A DNA stretch of 64,000 bases, from the NCBI RefSeq assembly GCF_001514495.1, contig NZ_BCNM01000001.1, forward strand, positions 372,001-436,000. The letters run 5' to 3'. Below, in pieces: positions 41,628 to 49,778 of the stretch. The notes beneath the pieces were generated by a model, which saw only the letters and a program-made list of their open reading frames with translations, ran no database searches and was not told the DNA's origin. Source of the DNA: Paenibacillus pabuli NBRC 13638 (GTDB lineage Bacteria; Bacillota; Bacilli; Paenibacillales; Paenibacillaceae). The translations under genes and the position numbers were made by a program. Numbering within the stretch: the stretch's first letter is position 1; each line of letters begins with the position of its first letter.

Positions 41628-42167
41628 GTGAAATTAATAGGTTTATCTGGCTCATTGATCGGATCAAAAACACCAATCGCTGTAAATGCAGTCCTTCAAC
41701 TGGTTCAAAAAAATCATCCGGAAATTGAAGTTGAACTCATCGACTTAAGAGAGTACAAAGCCATCGAATTTTGCGATGGGCGGAAGTTGGAGGATTACAA
41801 CGAACACACTCAGTCGGTCATTCAGAAAATGATGGATGCGGACTTTTACGTGATCGGCACACCGATTTACCAATCCTCTTTGACAGGTGTACTGAAAAAT
41901 GTGTTCGATCTTCTGCCTGTACCAAGTATTTATAATAAAGTGATGGGTTTTGTTGCAACAGGGGGTACTTATCAGCACTATCTGGTTGTTGAAAATCAAT
42001 TAAAACCCATCGCCGGTTATTTTCGCTCCTATGTCGCTCCAAGCTATGTATATTTGAACAGCGAACATTTTGGAGCTGAGAATAGCATTGAAGACACTGA
42101 TGCGCTGAGTCGGTTGGAAAGATTAGCTGAGGAACTGGTCTTTATGCAAACCCGATTAAAAGCTTAG
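41628..42167 (+). CDS. NADPH-dependent FMN reductase (SsuE-like)
   Basis: A 179-residue flavodoxin-fold reductase. The GTG start at 41628 follows TTGGAGG 7 bases upstream. Motifs: LIGLSGSLIGSKTPIAVN (phosphate loop), YVIGTPIYQSSLTGVLKNVFD, and MGFVATGGTYQHYLVVE, standard for SsuE/azoreductase-type NADPH:FMN reductases. It supplies FMNH2 to a monooxygenase, or reduces iron or quinones. Last gene of the set; terminator follows. Its company (Fe-S carrier, SufR-like regulator) suggests redox or sulfur stress. Confidence 0.9.
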   Translation: MKLIGLSGSLIGSKTPIAVNAVLQLVQKNHPEIEVELIDLREYKAIEFCDGRKLEDYNEHTQSVIQKMMDADFYVIGTPIYQSSLTGVLKNVFDLLPVPSIYNKVMGFVATGGTYQHYLVVENQLKPIAGYFRSYVAPSYVYLNSEHFGAENSIEDTDALSRLERLAEELVFMQTRLKA

Positions 42168-42217
42168 TTTTTTTGAACAAATGCCGAATACGAAAGTAAC
42201 CTAAATATCTTAGAGGG

Positions 42218-42241
42218 AGTCGCCATTGGCGGCTTTTTTTG
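42218..42241 (+). terminator. Terminator of the Fe-S locus
   Basis: AGTCGCC-ATT-GGCGGCT stem followed by eight T; same stem family as 382, 14817 and 24704. Confidence 0.88.
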
Positions 42242-42373
42242 TTCAACCCAATGGATTTTTATCTCAAGCTATGCGCATAAAGCTGTATAGGAGTAGTGCT
42301 TGGTTCAGGGGTGATCAACTTGGCTTAAATTCAAGACTTATAGAGATAATAAAATTAAAAAGGAGGGATCAAA

Positions 42374-42766
42374 TTGACAACTAAGAAAATAGTTTTTTTC
42401 TTATTTCTCATAACAGTGAGCTTAAGTCTTATTTATATGCCCGAAGAGGTAGCAGAAGCAAGCCCTGAAACATGGCAAGAAGAGGACTTTAAGCCGGTGA
42501 CACTTGCGCTACTTAATCCACATATTCAGCGAGAAATACATAACTACTATACCAAAAATCAAAAGCCAGTACCCAATTATGGATTGTATGATATTAAGGT
42601 GTTGGAACTAAAAAGGTTGTCACCAGGGGGATATTTGTTTAGAACCGTTCTGGAGGTCAGCACCTTCAATGGACCACATAACCCACCATACGGACAAGAA
42701 GTTATTACATTTGAAGTGGGCCCTGCTACAGTAAAAACGATTCGTTATGTTCATAAGGATAGTTAA
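42374..42766 (+). CDS. Secreted DUF3888-like protein
   Basis: A 130-residue exported protein. A TTG start at 42374 is supported by AAAGGAGGG 7 bases upstream. Signal peptide about residues 1-28 (KIVFFLFLITVSLSLIY). The mature part (LNPHIQREIHNYYTK, then YDIKVLEL and YLFRTVLEVSTFNGPHNPPYG) fits DUF3888, a Bacillales family of unknown role. Monocistronic; no terminator obvious. Confidence 0.82.
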   Translation: MTTKKIVFFLFLITVSLSLIYMPEEVAEASPETWQEEDFKPVTLALLNPHIQREIHNYYTKNQKPVPNYGLYDIKVLELKRLSPGGYLFRTVLEVSTFNGPHNPPYGQEVITFEVGPATVKTIRYVHKDS

Positions 42767-42920
42767 TTAAGGATAATTAATTAATGATAGGGAGGATTCA
42801 GTGTAACTATGAAGCAATACATAACGTTATATATATGAAGATTATAGAAACGATAGCTCTTTAGAAATACACATTTATTAAGGTTTGATGCTGTACAAAC
42901 GATCCAAATGGAGGGGTAAC

Positions 42921-44324
42921 ATGCTCATATCAAAAACGTCTAAACCGTTTACGAATTTAAAAGGTCAGCTACTCTCGTGCATCGTTACAAGCTTCACAGC
43001 CGCCGGACTTATTGCTCTGGGAGCAACCGTAATCCCATCGCAGGCACATGCAGAAGCACCTGATGTTTCGGTACGCAACTGGTATTCGGATACAGGTATT
43101 TCGGTGCCCGAACTTAAGCCTTCCTGGACTGCACAAGTGGACAACTACCTGGATATGAACGAACCTTATATTGGTCATCAGGCTATAGCAGAACACGGAA
43201 AGGTATTCACTTTCGCCGCTACCAAATTAATTTCAATGGATGCAAAGACAGGCAAACGGCTGTGGTCATACGGAAAAGGACTGACACCCTACATTGTTTA
43301 TCATAATGACGTCATTTACGGTCTTAATGGAGATCATAAACCTTATGCGCTGAACGCCAAAACTGGAAAAGCGATATGGCAGTCAGGCTCATCCACCTGG
43401 ATTGATACACAGTATCGTACAGAAATGTTAGTTCCAACCGGTGATACGCTTTATGTCATCAAAGGCAGTACGACTTTTGCATTTGATATGAAAACAGGCA
43501 AGCTAAGGTGGAAGGCGGATGAGCCGCTAGGTGAAGGGGACGGTACCGCATACCTGGAGGAATCTAATGGTGTCGTGCTTCGAACCTTTTTCGTTCAGGG
43601 GGCACTTACGTCCATTCAACTGAATGCTTATGACAAAAAGACAGGCAAAAAGTTATGGGACGATTTTGGTCAAGGAGAAGCACTTCAAATTAAAGATGGA
43701 CTGGTATATTCGGTTGATTATCATTCTTCACTTTTGACAGATTATCAATCAGCACCGGAACGCAAAGTGAATGTGAATGTCTATAACCTTAAGACTGGTG
43801 TACAAAAGGGGAGCCTTGAATACAACTGGAAAATGAAAGGTGATCCACCGTTCGACTATGGCTATGGAAGCGTATTTGCAACAAATGGAAAGTTATACAT
43901 TGAACAAGGAGACCAGATAGCGGAATACAATTTTGATAAATATACAGCTAATGCCGATCCGCTTCGGACTTATCAGCGTCCCTTTTATAAAGAAAATGGG
44001 CAGTTGCTTGGTATCGTGCAGGAACGGCTGGTTTACAAAAATGAAACAACGGGAGAAGTAGCCGGCATCAAGCTGGCGAACGGACAGGAGGTCAAGTGGT
44101 ATGGCGACGCACCAGTAGCTCAGATTAGCGTGTACGGCAAAGGAATATACCGGGCGCAGCGTAATGGGACACTGCTTGGGATTAATATGTTGACTGCTAC
44201 CCCTGTCTTCCGGGTAAACACTGGGGGAGATTTACACGAAGCGACGCTGAAGACCGACGGTATGATCATTATTCAGTCGGAGGGTAAACTCCTCGGTGTG
44301 AAGCTGCCAGCATCACTGAAATAA
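42921..44324 (+). CDS. Secreted PQQ-like beta-propeller protein
   Basis: A 467-residue exported protein. The start at 42921 is set by TGGAGGGG; a signal peptide follows (LLSCIVTSFTAAGLIALGAT, cleaved near AHA). The mature part is a series of PQQ_2/BamB-type repeats, each with a D/N-xKTGK-xLW motif: SMDAKTGKRLWSYGKG, ALNAKTGKAIWQSGS, AFDMKTGKLRWKA, AYDKKTGKKLWDDFG. At least seven blades are visible. It is probably a binding or scaffolding propeller outside the membrane, not a dehydrogenase, since no quinoprotein catalytic motif is evident. A strong terminator follows. Confidence 0.87.
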   Translation: MLISKTSKPFTNLKGQLLSCIVTSFTAAGLIALGATVIPSQAHAEAPDVSVRNWYSDTGISVPELKPSWTAQVDNYLDMNEPYIGHQAIAEHGKVFTFAATKLISMDAKTGKRLWSYGKGLTPYIVYHNDVIYGLNGDHKPYALNAKTGKAIWQSGSSTWIDTQYRTEMLVPTGDTLYVIKGSTTFAFDMKTGKLRWKADEPLGEGDGTAYLEESNGVVLRTFFVQGALTSIQLNAYDKKTGKKLWDDFGQGEALQIKDGLVYSVDYHSSLLTDYQSAPERKVNVNVYNLKTGVQKGSLEYNWKMKGDPPFDYGYGSVFATNGKLYIEQGDQIAEYNFDKYTANADPLRTYQRPFYKENGQLLGIVQERLVYKNETTGEVAGIKLANGQEVKWYGDAPVAQISVYGKGIYRAQRNGTLLGINMLTATPVFRVNTGGDLHEATLKTDGMIIIQSEGKLLGVKLPASLK

Positions 44325-44380
44325 GCTGGATTAAAGCATTGGTACCTTAAAAGCCAATCATAAAGCTAGTGACTCAATGA

Positions 44381-44431
44381 AATAAGCCAAGGCATCCGGT
44401 CAGTACGACGGGATGCCTTGGCTTATTTTTC
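44381..44431 (+). terminator. Terminator after the propeller gene
   Basis: A 17-pair perfect stem (AATAAGCCAAGGCATCC / GGATGCCTTGGCTTATT) and T run. Confidence 0.9.
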
Positions 44432-44552
44432 ACCTTCAATAACGGACAGAATTCATGAAAAGTCGAAGCTGCCAAAATATTTTTTTCGCTTACGTGGCTT
44501 TTTCGCTTCCTCCGGTGTCTAATTAAATGTAAATCAAGAGGAGGTTCCCACC

Positions 44553-45773
44553 ATGTCAGGAGCTCATGACACGAAACCTGTTTATCCGGATGAACAGGAA
44601 AGCATCACCATCTTTGAGAACACGTATGAGCAATATCGTCAGAGAATCAACAAATACTTCTCACTGAAATTGAACCCGTTGGTTGCAGATGATTTGACCC
44701 AACAGGTATTTTTGAAAGCAGTTGAAAATATTCACACCTTTAAAGGAAGCTCTAATTTATTCACTTGGATATTTAAAATTGCTCAGAATACGGTAAAAAA
44801 CGAATATCGCAGGTTATCGCGACAAAAAGAATCTCCTTATGATTTTACAGATTATGAATCGCAATCAATCTCTCTTGAATTTACGAAACATGTTGATATT
44901 CGAATGGATATTAGCTCTGCTTTAAAGAGGCTGGATAAGATTGATCAGGAAATTATTGCATTACGCTTTTTCGTAGACTGCACCTTGCCCGAAATATCCA
45001 AAATAGTTGGACGACGGGAAAGCGCAGTAAAGAACAGACTGTACCGGGCTTTGCAAAAATTAAAAAAAGAACTGAAAGAGTGGGGGGATATTGCTATCAT
45101 GTCTATTCAAGACCTGATTTCCATTGTAAATAAAGGTGAAAACGAAGATACGAATGATCGTACGAAGAAAGTTCACCAAGATTTGTTCGATGAGCTCAAC
45201 CATAGTGTTGAACAAGTGTCGACCAAATATAAACATCAGCCATCACAAAAAGTAGTTATAGAAATTTATCCCGATCTGCCAACGTTTCATGAGGCTGTAG
45301 GAGAAACAGATGCTCCCAATTGGTTTATGGGCACATATGAGGGGCATATTCTGAAAATTGTCTCTCCGTTGAACCCGGGACCGGAGCATACGTATCAATC
45401 CATTCTGAAAGGTACAGTCCACTTGTTCGCCATGTGGCTAATCAGCGACATTAATCCTGCAGCTCCCAAATGGATCAGACAGGGCATTGGTGGATATGAA
45501 GCTAAACAGATGTCCCAAGATTTCATTAAAGGTTCAACGGAAGATAATATTCGTAACCAGTCCATTCCATCTTTTGATGAATTAAATAACGATTCATGGG
45601 ATTTTGAAACGATGAAAGGTTTTCAGTTCTCTTATATGATGGTGGAATTTGTGGTTGAACGATACGGAGTAGAGGCGTTAAACAAACTAATCCGTAATCC
45701 TCAAGATTTCGAAGGAATCTTTCAATGTAGTGAGACTGAACTGTATGAGCAATGGGTGAAATATATAAAATAA
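44553..45773 (+). CDS. ECF sigma factor fused to a degenerate peptidase-MA-like domain
   Basis: A 406-residue protein, twice the usual ECF length. Residues about 25-95 are sigma region 2 (LVADDLTQQVFLKAVENIHT, LFTWIFKIAQNTVKNEYRR); about 125-180 are region 4 (EIIALRFFVDCTLPEISKIV, RESAVKNRLYRALQKLKKEL). The remaining ~220 residues resemble a peptidase-MA (gluzincin) domain: VVIEIYPDLPTFHEAVG, then LKGTVHLFAMWLI where HExxH is expected, then PKWIRQGIGGYEA in place of PxWxxEGxAxY. Both the catalytic Glu and the second His are missing, so it should not be a protease. No anti-sigma gene follows; the extension may itself regulate the sigma part. GAGGAGG precedes the ATG. Confidence 0.87.
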   Translation: MSGAHDTKPVYPDEQESITIFENTYEQYRQRINKYFSLKLNPLVADDLTQQVFLKAVENIHTFKGSSNLFTWIFKIAQNTVKNEYRRLSRQKESPYDFTDYESQSISLEFTKHVDIRMDISSALKRLDKIDQEIIALRFFVDCTLPEISKIVGRRESAVKNRLYRALQKLKKELKEWGDIAIMSIQDLISIVNKGENEDTNDRTKKVHQDLFDELNHSVEQVSTKYKHQPSQKVVIEIYPDLPTFHEAVGETDAPNWFMGTYEGHILKIVSPLNPGPEHTYQSILKGTVHLFAMWLISDINPAAPKWIRQGIGGYEAKQMSQDFIKGSTEDNIRNQSIPSFDELNNDSWDFETMKGFQFSYMMVEFVVERYGVEALNKLIRNPQDFEGIFQCSETELYEQWVKYIK

Positions 45774-45863
45774 AAATATAACCTTATACTTTGGATTGTA
45801 AGCCCGGTGATGAACCGGGCTAGTCCCAGATTCGACACCACCTGATGCAGTTTGATTTAGTTT

Positions 45864-46259
45864 TTACAATTGATTATACGTTTCACCATCGACGGCTTCT
45901 AACCAAACCGTTTCTCCCGGTGTAATGGCCAAGTGTACAAACCAACTGTCTTTTGTAGCCCCGTGCCAATGTTTTACATTAGGAGGAATATTAATTACAT
46001 CCCCGGTTTTCAGTAATTGTGCTAGTTTACCTTCTTCTTGATACCAGCCCTCGCCACCTGTTACGATCAAAACTTGCCCAATTTTATGAGAGTGCCAGTT
46101 ATTGCGAGCTCCTGGAGCAAAAGTTACACTTCCAATGGGTGCATTAAGTGGAGTCTCGTCAGTAAAAATCATTTGTAAGTAAGCATCCCCGATAAAGTTG
46201 GCTTCAACTTTTTGTCCTAACGGAAAGATAGCGCTATTTTGTAATTCTTCATTTGTCAT
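45864..46259 (-). CDS. Cupin domain protein
   Basis: A 131-residue single-domain cupin. Cupin motif 1 is RNNWHSHKIGQVLIVTGGEG and motif 2 INIPPNVKHWHGA, giving metal ligands His-His-Glu/Gln and His. The start at 46259 is chosen because AGCAGGG precedes it and no earlier start has a site. It follows the carboxymuconolactone decarboxylase gene by 19 bases; cupin plus CMD pairs are common in small stress or quinone-detoxification operons. Substrate unknown. Confidence 0.88.
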   Translation of the reverse strand: MTNEELQNSAIFPLGQKVEANFIGDAYLQMIFTDETPLNAPIGSVTFAPGARNNWHSHKIGQVLIVTGGEGWYQEEGKLAQLLKTGDVINIPPNVKHWHGATKDSWFVHLAITPGETVWLEAVDGETYNQL

Positions 46260-46278
46260 AATCGAACCCTGCTCTCGT

Positions 46279-46599
46279 TTAATTATTATAGATTTCTTTT
46301 GCGATATTAAATGCGGACCACGCTTTTGGCCATCCTGCATAAAATGCAAGATGAGTAATGATTTCGGAAATTTCCTCTTTGGTTACTCCGTTTGCTTTCG
46401 CTTTTTGAAGATGGGGAGTTAACTGTTCGAAATTCCCGCCCGCAATCAATGCGGACACGGTAATCATACTGCGATCGCGAGGAGATAATTCCTTCTCTCT
46501 GGACCAAACTTCACCAAATAAAACATCATCATTAAGTTCAGCAAATTTCGGTGCAAATTCTCCGAGTAATTTTCGGCCGGCTGTTTGTTTTTCGGGCAT
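46279..46599 (-). CDS. Carboxymuconolactone decarboxylase family protein
   Basis: A 106-residue CMD/AhpD-fold protein: RDRSMITVSALIAGGNFEQL and GVTKEEISEIITHLAFYAGW are the family core. No Cys-x-x-Cys pair is present, so it is not an AhpD-type peroxidase; it is nearer the gamma-CMD type. GGAGG lies before the ATG. First gene of a two-gene operon with the cupin, driven by a MerR-type promoter. Confidence 0.92.
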   Translation of the reverse strand: MPEKQTAGRKLLGEFAPKFAELNDDVLFGEVWSREKELSPRDRSMITVSALIAGGNFEQLTPHLQKAKANGVTKEEISEIITHLAFYAGWPKAWSAFNIAKEIYNN

Positions 46600-46640
46600 A
46601 AGCTCTTTACCTCCAATTCATTTCAATGTGCACATGACGA

Positions 46641-46671
46641 AGTATAAGACTTAAAGTGGACTTTAAGTCAA
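46641..46671 (-). promoter_or_regulatory. MerR-type promoter/operator of the CMD-cupin operon
   Basis: On the minus strand: TTGACT (46666-46671), 19-base spacer, TATACT (46641-46646). The spacer holds the dyad ACTTAAAGT-GG-ACTTTAAGT (46649-46668). This is the same architecture as the promoter at 6398-6428, with a related half-site. Confidence 0.88.
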
Positions 46672-46751
46672 GACGCTTTTTTTAGTTTTGTTCAAACTTC
46701 AGAAGTGTATACTAGGGATAGAAACGAATCTAGGAAACAGAGGTAGAAGCC

Positions 46752-47171
46752 ATGACGTATTCGATTGGAGAATTTGCTGAAATCATTGGTATTAATAAGA
46801 GCACGCTCAGATATTATGAATTGGAAGGTTTACTCACTCCACAGCGAGATGAAAATAATTTGCGGGAATATACAGAGCAAGATATTGGCTGGGTTCGGTT
46901 TTTACTTCATCTGAAACATTCGGGAATGTCTATGGTTGAGCTAAAACAATATACGGAATGGCGTGCCATGGGTGAGGGGACGATGTATGATAGGCTTCAT
47001 TTGCTTGAACAACGTAAGGGAAAGGTAGAGGAGGAGATGCAAACATTGCAAGAGAGCCTGAATATTCTGAATCAAAAGATTAAGTTCTATCATGATCAGA
47101 TCAAAGGGGATAAATATGAATTTGTTCTTTATTCAGGACAAAAAGAAGGCGCTAAAGACGAATCCACCTAA
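46752..47171 (+). CDS. MerR-family transcriptional regulator
   Basis: A 139-residue regulator: MTYSIGEFAEIIGINKSTLR and YYELEGLLTP HTH, then WVRFLLHLKHSGMSM, and a C-terminal coiled coil. No Cys residues. It resembles the MerR protein at 6453 in length, lack of metal ligands and operator design. Divergent from the CMD-cupin operon. The membrane-anchored esterase gene starts 21 bases after its stop, so the two are probably co-transcribed. Confidence 0.92.
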   Translation: MTYSIGEFAEIIGINKSTLRYYELEGLLTPQRDENNLREYTEQDIGWVRFLLHLKHSGMSMVELKQYTEWRAMGEGTMYDRLHLLEQRKGKVEEEMQTLQESLNILNQKIKFYHDQIKGDKYEFVLYSGQKEGAKDEST

Positions 47172-47192
47172 CGCATTGCGAAAGGAGATGAT

Positions 47193-48107
47193 ATGCCGCA
47201 AATGAACAGAATAATCCGAGCGAAATGGTTCCTTTGGTTAACAGGTGTTGTCGTTTTTTTAATTATTATGTTCTCTGTGGTTTCCTTTCTGCTTGTGAAT
47301 TCGGTGTCTGCGACCTTTGAGCCCGGAAGTGTTGAAGAGAAATATTCATTAGCTGGCGTTTACGTGGTCGATACGCTGGAGATCAAAGACGATCAGGGAG
47401 AGCAATTGTACAGGATTTATTTTCCGCAATCAATGGATACGCGTCACCCGCTAATCGCTTGGGGCAATGGAACGGGGGCTTTACCTGACAATTATGATCA
47501 GTTGTTAAGACACCTGGCGGGTTGGGGATTTATTGTCATTGATACATACAGCCAAACCACGGGTACAGGAAAAGAAATTATGGCTGCAATTCAATATATG
47601 CTCAGTGAAAATGAAGCGACGGTCAGCCCGTTCTATCACAGGATTCAAAAAGATCGGGTCGGTGCGGCAGGTCATTCACAGGGCTCAACAGGTGTGATTA
47701 ACGCTCACACGAATTTTGAGAACGGTAATATCATCAAAACAGTTGTCTCGATTGCTTTGCCCGATTTGAAATATTGTGATCCAGAGGATGTGTATGATAC
47801 ATCCGCACTGAAAATTCCGTTTTTTGTGCTCGGGGGAACCCGGGATTTTATCATATCGCCGACAGACTCCAATCAATTGGCTTTGAAAAATGCTAATCCG
47901 GACATTCCGACCATGATGGCAATGGCGAAAGGTGCTGCGCATACAGCGATAGAGCAGGATGGCGGTCAGCATAGAGGTTATTTGACAGCTTGGATGAGGT
48001 ATTGGTTGATGGATGATGTGGAGACAAAGGGTGCTTTTGTTGGCAATTCTGCTGAAATTCGAATGAGTAATCATTGGACGGACGTTCAATCCTCACATTT
48101 GCAATAA
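47193..48107 (+). CDS. Membrane-anchored alpha/beta hydrolase (cutinase/dienelactone-hydrolase-like)
   Basis: A 304-residue hydrolase with one N-terminal membrane helix (WFLWLTGVVVFLIIMFSVVS), so the catalytic part faces outside. Nucleophile Ser in AAGHSQGSTG (GxSxG), Asp in LGGTRDFIISP, His in GAAHTAIEQ complete the triad. The oxyanion region is LIAWGNGTG. The fold resembles PET-hydrolase/chlorophyllase-like esterases; substrate unknown. AAAGGAGATGAT precedes the ATG. Follows the MerR regulator, so it may belong to the same stress response. Terminator follows. Confidence 0.88.
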   Translation: MPQMNRIIRAKWFLWLTGVVVFLIIMFSVVSFLLVNSVSATFEPGSVEEKYSLAGVYVVDTLEIKDDQGEQLYRIYFPQSMDTRHPLIAWGNGTGALPDNYDQLLRHLAGWGFIVIDTYSQTTGTGKEIMAAIQYMLSENEATVSPFYHRIQKDRVGAAGHSQGSTGVINAHTNFENGNIIKTVVSIALPDLKYCDPEDVYDTSALKIPFFVLGGTRDFIISPTDSNQLALKNANPDIPTMMAMAKGAAHTAIEQDGGQHRGYLTAWMRYWLMDDVETKGAFVGNSAEIRMSNHWTDVQSSHLQ

Positions 48108-48124
48108 TCATGGTTTACATAAAT

Positions 48125-48160
48125 CGAAGGACCCTTCTGAAATGGAAGGGTCCTTCTTCG
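48125..48160. terminator. Terminator between convergent genes
   Basis: GAAGGACCCTTC / GAAGGGTCCTTC, 12 perfect pairs, 7-base loop, between the esterase gene (+) and the GntR/LacI gene (-). Confidence 0.75.
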
Positions 48161-48259
48161 TATTATGTGAAAAACATTTTGAGGCATTGAAATGGCGTTA
48201 TTCAATGCCACTATAAACGTTTTCAGTAAAGGCATCCTGTTAAACACCAAGTAAGGTAT

Positions 48260-49375
48260 CTATGGTTTCGCCTTTGCTGTTGACTGTCTGGGAATAAGCA
48301 TCGTAGGTAACTTAACCTGAAGGTACTCGCTGCTTGGATTCTCCACTTGTTTCAGGATGACTCTGCCCGCTTCTCGCCCGAGTTCAAGTTCCTGCTGGAC
48401 CACAGCCGTGGGCGGAATGATACAGAACTCCGGAAATTCCACATCATCGAAGAACACGACGGATAAATCTTCCGGTACAGAGATCCCCATCTGCATCGCC
48501 GCTTGAATAACATGAGGGCTGAAATTGGAGGACAGAAGGGCCGTCATCTGCGGATTTGCCTTTAAAAACTTCTTAATCATCGTGATAACCTCTTCATTGC
48601 TGTCACTCATGGCCAGACGTGTCATCTGTATACTGCGATCAATCAGAATATGACGGTCCTCCAAGGCTTTCTCATACCCGTGCAATCTGTCCTCAATACT
48701 TGATGTACCCTCAGCCAGAGTGGAAATAAAGCCAATTCGACTGTGCCCAAGCTCATGAAGATGCTTAACCGCCTGAATGGCTGCCTCATGGTTGTCCGAG
48801 CTGATGGAGTTGGTCTCCACCCCTTTTAGATTGCGGTCCAGAAGGACAAGGGGGAAGCGATTTAGCGTAAGCGCAAGAATCTCATTGTTATAGTGCTCAC
48901 CCTCAACGGGATAGATAATTAGTCCTCTAACACCTGCCTGTTTCATTTCCTGAATTTTAAGAATCTCCGTCTCCTGTGAGTCATTCGTTTTGGCAAATAA
49001 CAACTGATAGCCATTCTCCGAAAGAGTATCCTCAATTCCGCTCAGCAGATTAGCGGTGAATCGATTGTCGAGACGGGGGAGAAGAAACCCGATTGTTGGT
49101 GCTGTGAGCTGCTCTATTACCGCTGAAGTGATGTTATGAATTTCCTCGGGACTGTGATCGTTAACAAAGGTTCCTTTGCCTTGAAGTCGGTAGACTACTC
49201 CTTTATCAACTAGAGCGGTAAGGGCATTTTTTACCGTAATACGGCTCACACTGAATTGTTCAGCGAGTTCATTTTCGGAAGGGATTCGGCTGCCCGGTTT
49301 CCAATTCCCGCTTCGAATCTGGTCAATGATATATGTCTCGATTTTCTTGTACATTGGCTTGAAGGTTCTCACCAT
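48260..49375 (-). CDS. GntR-HTH/LacI-sensor hybrid regulator (AraR-like)
   Basis: A 371-residue repressor with an N-terminal GntR winged helix (residues 5-70: PMYKKIETYIIDQIRSGNWK, RIPSENELAEQFSVSRITVK) and a C-terminal periplasmic-binding-protein-like sugar sensor (about 85-365: TIGFLLPRLDNRF, VLLDRNLKGVETNSISSDNH, HLHELGHSRIGFISTL). This is the AraR architecture. Start 49375 is preferred because GGAG is 9 bases upstream; ATG at 49390 has no site. Divergent from the ABC importer of the second glycan locus, which it probably represses until sugar binds. Confidence 0.92.
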   Translation of the reverse strand: MVRTFKPMYKKIETYIIDQIRSGNWKPGSRIPSENELAEQFSVSRITVKNALTALVDKGVVYRLQGKGTFVNDHSPEEIHNITSAVIEQLTAPTIGFLLPRLDNRFTANLLSGIEDTLSENGYQLLFAKTNDSQETEILKIQEMKQAGVRGLIIYPVEGEHYNNEILALTLNRFPLVLLDRNLKGVETNSISSDNHEAAIQAVKHLHELGHSRIGFISTLAEGTSSIEDRLHGYEKALEDRHILIDRSIQMTRLAMSDSNEEVITMIKKFLKANPQMTALLSSNFSPHVIQAAMQMGISVPEDLSVVFFDDVEFPEFCIIPPTAVVQQELELGREAGRVILKQVENPSSEYLQVKLPTMLIPRQSTAKAKP

Positions 49376-49778
49376 CGCATTTATCTCCATTCACTATTAG
49401 TTCATTCTTAATATATTATATTAATACAACATATACAAGTGCTAAAAATCAATAACAAGTGAGTAAGACAAGAAGTTTAAAATTACGAACAAATATGATA
49501 AAAAAACCTTATAAATAAACAATTTATTAAGAATACACTTTATTAAGTTGTATCTAAAAATAAACATTTACAAGTAAAAGTATGTTGTTTATATTGTGTT
49601 TAAAGTTTGCTGGATAAAGCGTTTCCAACGAGCTTCGCATTCTTATCCATGTTATAAATTTTTTCTCAAGAGTTCCTTCATTGAAAAAGGGGGTGCAGCA
49701 GTTTTTAACACCAATTTGTTGTCGGGGATTTCATTAAGCCAGAAACGAACCAAAATTAAAGATAAGGGTGGTTGCGGG
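49376..49778. other. AT-rich divergent regulatory interval
   Basis: A gene-free interval between the regulator and the ABC operon. It contains a perfect 17-base AT palindrome (TTAATATATTATATTAA, 49408-49424), a direct repeat TTTATTAAG at 49523 and 49539, and a good promoter at 49567. The palindrome and repeats are candidate operators; AT-richness makes chance matches possible. Confidence 0.5.
49567..49595 (+). promoter_or_regulatory. SigA-type promoter of the second glycan operon
   Basis: TTTACA (49567-49572), 17-base spacer, TATATT (49590-49595). A long leader of about 180 bases lies between it and the binding-protein start. Confidence 0.6.
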
